Part shown: piece by piece, positions 60,489 through 64,000 of the stretch
Position numbering within the stretch: position 1 is the first letter of the stretch
Layout: the number at the start of each line of letters is the position of its first letter
NCBI RefSeq assembly: GCF_040183065.1
Contig: NW_027185525.1
Location: 92,032 to 156,031 of the forward strand
Direction of reading: 5' to 3'
DNA from: Periplaneta americana
Taxonomy: Eukaryota > Arthropoda > Insecta > Blattodea > Blattidae
DNA length: 64,000 nucleotides
Made by a program: the position numbers and the translations under genes
Notes under the pieces: generated by a model
The model's database searches: none
Told to the model about the DNA's origin: nothing
Seen by the model: the letters and a program-made list of their open reading frames with translations, nothing else

Positions 60489-60526
60489 AAAAACCTCTTA
60501 GAGTATCTTTTCTCTAGGAGGTTTTT
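60489..60526 (+). promoter_or_regulatory. Hairpin that buries the ribosome binding site of the 60527 gene
   Basis: AAAAACCTCTTAGAG (60489-60503) pairs with CTCTAGGAGGTTTTT (60512-60526): 15 pairs, one of them G-U, loop of eight. The AGGAGG Shine-Dalgarno (60516-60521) is entirely within the 3' arm, and the ATG follows the stem directly. It can act as a terminator for upstream transcription (T run in the arm) and would silence translation when folded. Confidence 0.75.
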
Positions 60527-61360
60527 ATGCAACACAACGCTCAAGCACAAGGAAATAACATTTCTTATCCTTATGCTCCCCCTTGCCCACAACACGGTAG
60601 GTTACCTGCCCAACAGTCAGAAAAACAAGACTGCTCCCTTTGTTCTTCATCTGCTAACGGCTCTGCACCCCGTAAAAGTGTTTTAGAACGCTACAGGCAT
60701 CAACAACTTCTGGCTTCCTACTCAAGCCCCCCTGTGCCTTCTGTAGAAGACTCAGAAAAATTCCAACAAGATATTTCTATGTGGATTCAACGAGTTTTTA
60801 ATGCTCGTCCTTTTCAGGAACAATCTCCACAGGAACAAATCTTATTTCAAACAGTTCAAGAACTTTTGGCAGAAGACCCCAATGAGGTCTCTTTAGCACA
60901 AAAGCATCAAGAACTTTCCACACTCTTTTTGTATTGGGTTGGGCAAAATGCTCAAAACTCGCAAGATGAGAAAAATCTTTCAAAACTGGCAACACTTTAC
61001 CAACAGGTTTTAGATGCAGACCAAACAGAACCTAAAAGCTGGGAGGATTTTCTACTAAAAGCGGATTGTATTTTAGAAGAACAAAAAAAATCCAAACAAG
61101 AACAGTTCTACCAAAGTGTAAAAAATGTGAGCCCTCAAGAAAATCTGACTCCTTATCAAAAGGTGGCAAAAAAACTCCGAGAACAAGAAAGTCTTCACAA
61201 TCAAATTCTCAAATCTCATGGCGTGGATCGATCTTCATCTTACAGACCAACACCCCCAACAACTCAGGACAAAAATACCGATCCTTACACCCAAATTTCC
61301 CGTTTGATGAGAGTTTATGAATCTCAGCAAAACAAAATTATTCCAGGAGATACCCTATGA
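60527..61360 (+). CDS. Phage structural-cluster protein, scaffold-like
   Basis: 277 aa, hydrophilic and helical, very rich in Gln, Ser and Glu, without signal peptide. There is a Cys/His-rich start (YAPPCPQHGRLP and DCSLC), a long helical middle (about 85-215) and a Gln/Asp-rich end. Composition and position before a decoration-like and a capsid-like gene suggest a scaffolding or portal-associated phage protein, but no family is recognised. Its Shine-Dalgarno is inside a hairpin. It overlaps the next start by four bases. Confidence 0.5.
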   Translation: MQHNAQAQGNNISYPYAPPCPQHGRLPAQQSEKQDCSLCSSSANGSAPRKSVLERYRHQQLLASYSSPPVPSVEDSEKFQQDISMWIQRVFNARPFQEQSPQEQILFQTVQELLAEDPNEVSLAQKHQELSTLFLYWVGQNAQNSQDEKNLSKLATLYQQVLDADQTEPKSWEDFLLKADCILEEQKKSKQEQFYQSVKNVSPQENLTPYQKVAKKLREQESLHNQILKSHGVDRSSSYRPTPPTTQDKNTDPYTQISRLMRVYESQQNKIIPGDTL

Positions 61361-61695
61361 ACTACGACATCTATTTAGGATACCCAACTACCAATAACGC
61401 TCAGGCTACCAGTATTTGTGTAGCAGAAAAAATCCCCGCAGGAACTCTCATCAAAGCCGATGGCTCAGCCCCTGCAGAAGGACAAACTATTTATGGAGTG
61501 GCAGGGCAAACCGCCGTTCCTACTCCAGATGGAAAATACAGACAAACTGTTTGGACAGCAGGAAACATTTTTGCCTGTATGCCCACAACAAACATACCCA
61601 ATGCTCATGTGGTAGAAACTTTAGACCACGCAGTGCGACTAGATGCCAATGGGCAAAAAGAAACGGTTTCAGATGCCGTTATACTCAAAATATAG
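61357..61695 (+). CDS. Capsid-decoration-like phage protein
   Basis: 112 aa, beta-rich, Ala/Gly/Thr-rich. AEKIPAGTLIKADGSAPAEGQTIYGVAGQ and YRQTVWTAGNIFACM have the pattern of small phage head-decoration (gpD/HK97-stabiliser-like) proteins, which contain kPGtvl...dg and a later drG.v.l strand. It precedes the capsid-like pseudogene, as in many phages. The start overlaps the previous stop by four bases. Intact. Confidence 0.55.
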   Translation: MNYDIYLGYPTTNNAQATSICVAEKIPAGTLIKADGSAPAEGQTIYGVAGQTAVPTPDGKYRQTVWTAGNIFACMPTTNIPNAHVVETLDHAVRLDANGQKETVSDAVILKI

Positions 61696-61704
61696 GAGGT
61701 GAGT

Positions 61705-62719
61705 ATGAGTTTAACCGTACAAGATTCCCTGATTCAAACGGGAATAACACAAGACAAAGTAGACGCCGTTGTTAAAGACATCAGCTATATTTCCGAACTT
61801 GCCGATTTAGGATTGACTCAAGGGGAAGTGAGCAACAGCTTTTATCTACCCAAAAAAACCATTCATGAGGTTTCTTTAACCATGAAAGATGGAGGGGCAA
61901 AAATCGTCGGCTTAGAAGATACTATGCTTCAACAAGCCAATGCTATTTTAGAACAACAAGATATTACTCTGAGTCCATTTGCTATTCAATTAGAAGAGAA
62001 TATGATTATTGCTCCAGAGTATAAAGTAGCAGAAAAATTAGCTCCAGAGATGTTCAGTTTCTTAGCAGCTCAAAAAGACTCTATCAGTTGGAGTATTCTT
62101 AAACAGAAAAGTCAAACTCTCCCGATATTAAAATTAGTCCATCGGCTTTTGCCAATGCTATAATGAGTGTTACAGATACAATGAAAGTCAATCTAGGTAC
62201 TAATCAAGCTAACTGGGTGATGCTCATTTCGGATAACTTGGTTCGAAAACTCTATACCACATTCAACAGTAGTGGGATCAATTTAGGAAAACAGATTTTT
62301 GAAAGTCTAGCGGCAAATAATATCTTGCTGAAAAGACATACTCAAGAAGACAATAAAATTCTCTTGATGGATCGTAAACTCTGTAAGCACTATAAAGGTG
62401 ATGCTGTGCAGGGAGAGCTCCTTACACTAAAAATCAAGAAAGTATTACCGCCAGTACGGTTCATGAGTTTTACTTTACCAGTGATTATTTTACAAAACCT
62501 AAAAATAAAGATTATGCCATTGTTTTAGTACATTGCGAACTCTCAGAAGAAGAAATCACTCAGAGTCTCAGTGCTGGTGTAGATCTAGGAAAAAATAATA
62601 ATCTTGCCAAGCTAGAAGTGGTATTAAAAGAACAACAAAAAAAACTAACAGAACAAGAAGGGTTGATTAAAAAACTTCAAGATTCTTTGACTGAATTGCA
62701 AAAAAATAACCCCGCCTAA
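61705..62719 (+). pseudogene. Phage major-capsid-like gene broken by two frameshifts
   Basis: Start at 61705 (GGAGG five bases upstream). The frame is open to about 62100, then shifts; the continuation is in the frame ending with MSVTDTMKVNLGTNQANWVML, and shifts again near 62430. The last segment has a coiled C-terminus and ends at TAA 62717-62719. Each shift is consistent with loss of one A in an A run. Length (about 338 codons), helical N-terminus with strand pairs and the position after a decoration-like gene fit a major capsid protein; the identity is inferred. Confidence 0.6.
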
Positions 62720-62728
62720 AGAGGACAT

Positions 62729-63023
62729 ATGCCCAGCTTAGAAAAAATAGAACAGATCAACCAAGTTTTAGGAACGGTAAAAACTTACCCACTTCTTTTA
62801 TCAGAGGTTCAAATGTTGCAACAGATGGAAAAAAAAAGAGGATATGGCTCTCTGTGAGCCTGTAGAAATCAGTTTGCGGATACTCAACCATAGACTACAA
62901 AATAATCCAGATCTATCTTGGGACGTTTCAGCTTGGGAGAAAATCAGCCAAGGGTATCCCCAATTAGACCAAACCGCCTTAAAAAAGTGGCAAAATAAAA
63001 CAGGGTTTATTATAGGACTCTAA
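62729..63023 (+). pseudogene. Small phage gene broken by a poly-A indel
   Basis: AGAGG precedes the ATG. The frame stops at a TGA 42 codons in, immediately after a run of nine A. The neighbouring frame stays open from that run to TAA at 63021-63023 and encodes a natural-looking sequence (LRILNHRLQNNPDLSWDVSAW). One A too many explains the break. Family not recognised; possibly a head-tail connector or completion protein by position. Confidence 0.55.
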
Positions 63024-63051
63024 GTCTGGTAAAAGACCGAACAGAGGAACA

Positions 63052-63384
63052 ATGGAATATTATGATGCCTTAATACAAATATTGAGCGAAGTCTTTGGAC
63101 TTCCTGTCGGATTGAGTACTGATGGGCATTCTACCCCTAAGGCAGGAGAAGTACTGCTCGTTAAATTACATCGTACTTCAGATACTCAAGCTCAAAAACA
63201 GGTCTTTTCTGGTAAGGTAGCAGCCTTAGTGCAAGAAATAGACCTTTTAGAACGGACACAACACTTAACAGGACTGGGATTCTGGCAAAGAACAGCAGAC
63301 CGAGTCCACAATTATGAAACTTTAGCTTTTAGTGGTTTGGAAGTACCAGACATAAAAGCCCCAGAAATACAACAAATATTATAA
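63052..63384 (+). CDS. Small phage structural-cluster protein
   Basis: 110 aa, intact. AGAGG lies five bases before the ATG. It is alpha/beta mixed, with a helical first 20 residues (YYDALIQILSEVFGLPVG) and QKQVFSGKVAALVQEIDLLERTQHLTG. The size and place between the connector-like and the large next gene suggest a tail-terminator or minor tail protein, but no family is recognised. Confidence 0.5.
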   Translation: MEYYDALIQILSEVFGLPVGLSTDGHSTPKAGEVLLVKLHRTSDTQAQKQVFSGKVAALVQEIDLLERTQHLTGLGFWQRTADRVHNYETLAFSGLEVPDIKAPEIQQIL

Positions 63385-63398
63385 GGAGAAATTGATTT

Positions 63399-64000
63399 AT
63401 GGGAACTATTAGAGAACAAGACTGGAGAATCCGCTCCGAAGTGGAGATACCAGTTGCCCCAGCAGAGGGAACACTATTTAAAATAGATTTGTTTTTCAGT
63501 CCGAAACACAAGAAGAAATTCAAGAAATTCATACACAAGAGGATTATGATACAGTTTTTAAGGACTCAGAAGAAAAAGTATTGGGCACCATTTAATGGAC
63601 AATCCTTCTTTGCTATTCCTTACAAATCTGCCGATACCATTGTAGAAGATATCAAAAAAGTGGGTAAAGAGTGCTTTATCCTCATTTTCAGTTTGAATGC
63701 AACTCAAGCACTCAGCGACAAAACATTAGACTGTGTGGGGGATTTCATTTTTCCAAAATGTAAGCCCCAAACCTTGGGAAGACAAAATGGCCGTGGAACT
63801 TTCATTAAAAGAAAGAACAGGTGTATTCTGCGACCCAGAAAAAGAAGGAAAAGCCTTTTATGCTATCAGTCAATTAGTATCTCAAGGCTACCCAGTATTG
63901 TCCAATATTAAATCGGATATTACAGATTTCCATTCTACTTTTAACACTTTAGAACATCGGGATGCAATGCTAGAAACGGGATTTTCTTGGTATAAAGATA
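63399..64000 (+). pseudogene. Large phage gene (sheath-like?) with several frameshifts, cut by window end
   Basis: Begins MGTIREQDWRIRSEVEIPVAPAEGT, with AAGGAG upstream. The open frame moves at least three times: near 63483 (a T run), near 63590, and between about 63700 and 63760. The final frame, open to the window's end, reads as natural protein (VELSLKERTGVFCDPEKEGK). Size, beta-rich start and place suggest a tail sheath, which the minus-strand tail cluster lacks; this is inference. The gene continues beyond the window. Confidence 0.55.

Noticed and set aside
62729..62870. In-frame TGA as a second selenocysteine codon
   Set aside because: A run of nine A just before it and a clean continuation in the next frame point to a frameshift; no SECIS-like hairpin follows.

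Overview
The window is AT-rich bacterial DNA with short intergenic gaps, strong AGGAGG-type ribosome binding sites, polycistronic operons and many lipoproteins with a Leu/Ala/Gly-Cys lipobox. Ankyrin-repeat lipoproteins, a Wzm/Wzt-type polysaccharide exporter and large RND/MMPL proteins suggest a didermic, probably host-associated bacterium. A spirochaete-like organism fits best, but that is an inference; no rRNA or ribosomal protein is present to settle it.

Left part (1-34.9 kb), mostly chromosome-like. It holds membrane and ankyrin proteins, pyruvate kinase, an M42 aminopeptidase, a Wzt/Wzm-like ABC exporter with a glycosyltransferase, a complete selenocysteine system (selD, which itself carries an in-frame UGA; tRNA-Sec; selA; selB), a large MMPL exporter and a sufBCDSU Fe-S operon. 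A MerR-controlled block follows (exported flavodoxin, CMD-cupin fusion, MFS exporter), then a MalY/PatB-type lyase and small lipoproteins. Embedded between the glycosyltransferase and selD is a complete plasmid-type replicon: parA, a ParB-like partner, seven iterons and a Rep_3-like initiator. The replicon may therefore be a chromid, or a plasmid may have integrated.

Middle (35.2-46.2 kb). A seven-gene minus-strand phage tail/baseplate cluster without head genes, then DUF1761 and cupin proteins, then a type II-C CRISPR-Cas operon (a large Cas9 of 1377 aa, cas1, cas2). A tracrRNA candidate lies on the opposite strand just after cas2. The array (46391-50715) has 65 repeats of 37 nt and 64 spacers of 30 nt. 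It contains an internal eight-to-nine-spacer duplication and appears to be transcribed on the minus strand towards the cas genes, possibly from a promoter inside each repeat.

Right part (50.7-64 kb). A decayed-looking stretch with an orphan CRISPR repeat, a lipoprotein, an intergenic RNA candidate with a perfect three-way junction and terminator (52471-52568), an ankyrin-like membrane protein, and L-serine dehydratase preceded by two coupled mini-ORFs. Three tandem paralogous lipoproteins follow, two of which share a 143-bp identical promoter-to-signal-peptide block. A phage structural cluster ends the window; it is broken by several single-base indels, mostly in homopolymers.

The points most worth a second look are the three-way-junction RNA, the II-C system with its repeat-borne promoters and satellite repeats, the plasmid replicon among housekeeping genes, the hairpins that cover or displace Shine-Dalgarno sequences, and the secreted proteins that share one 5' module but have unrelated bodies.
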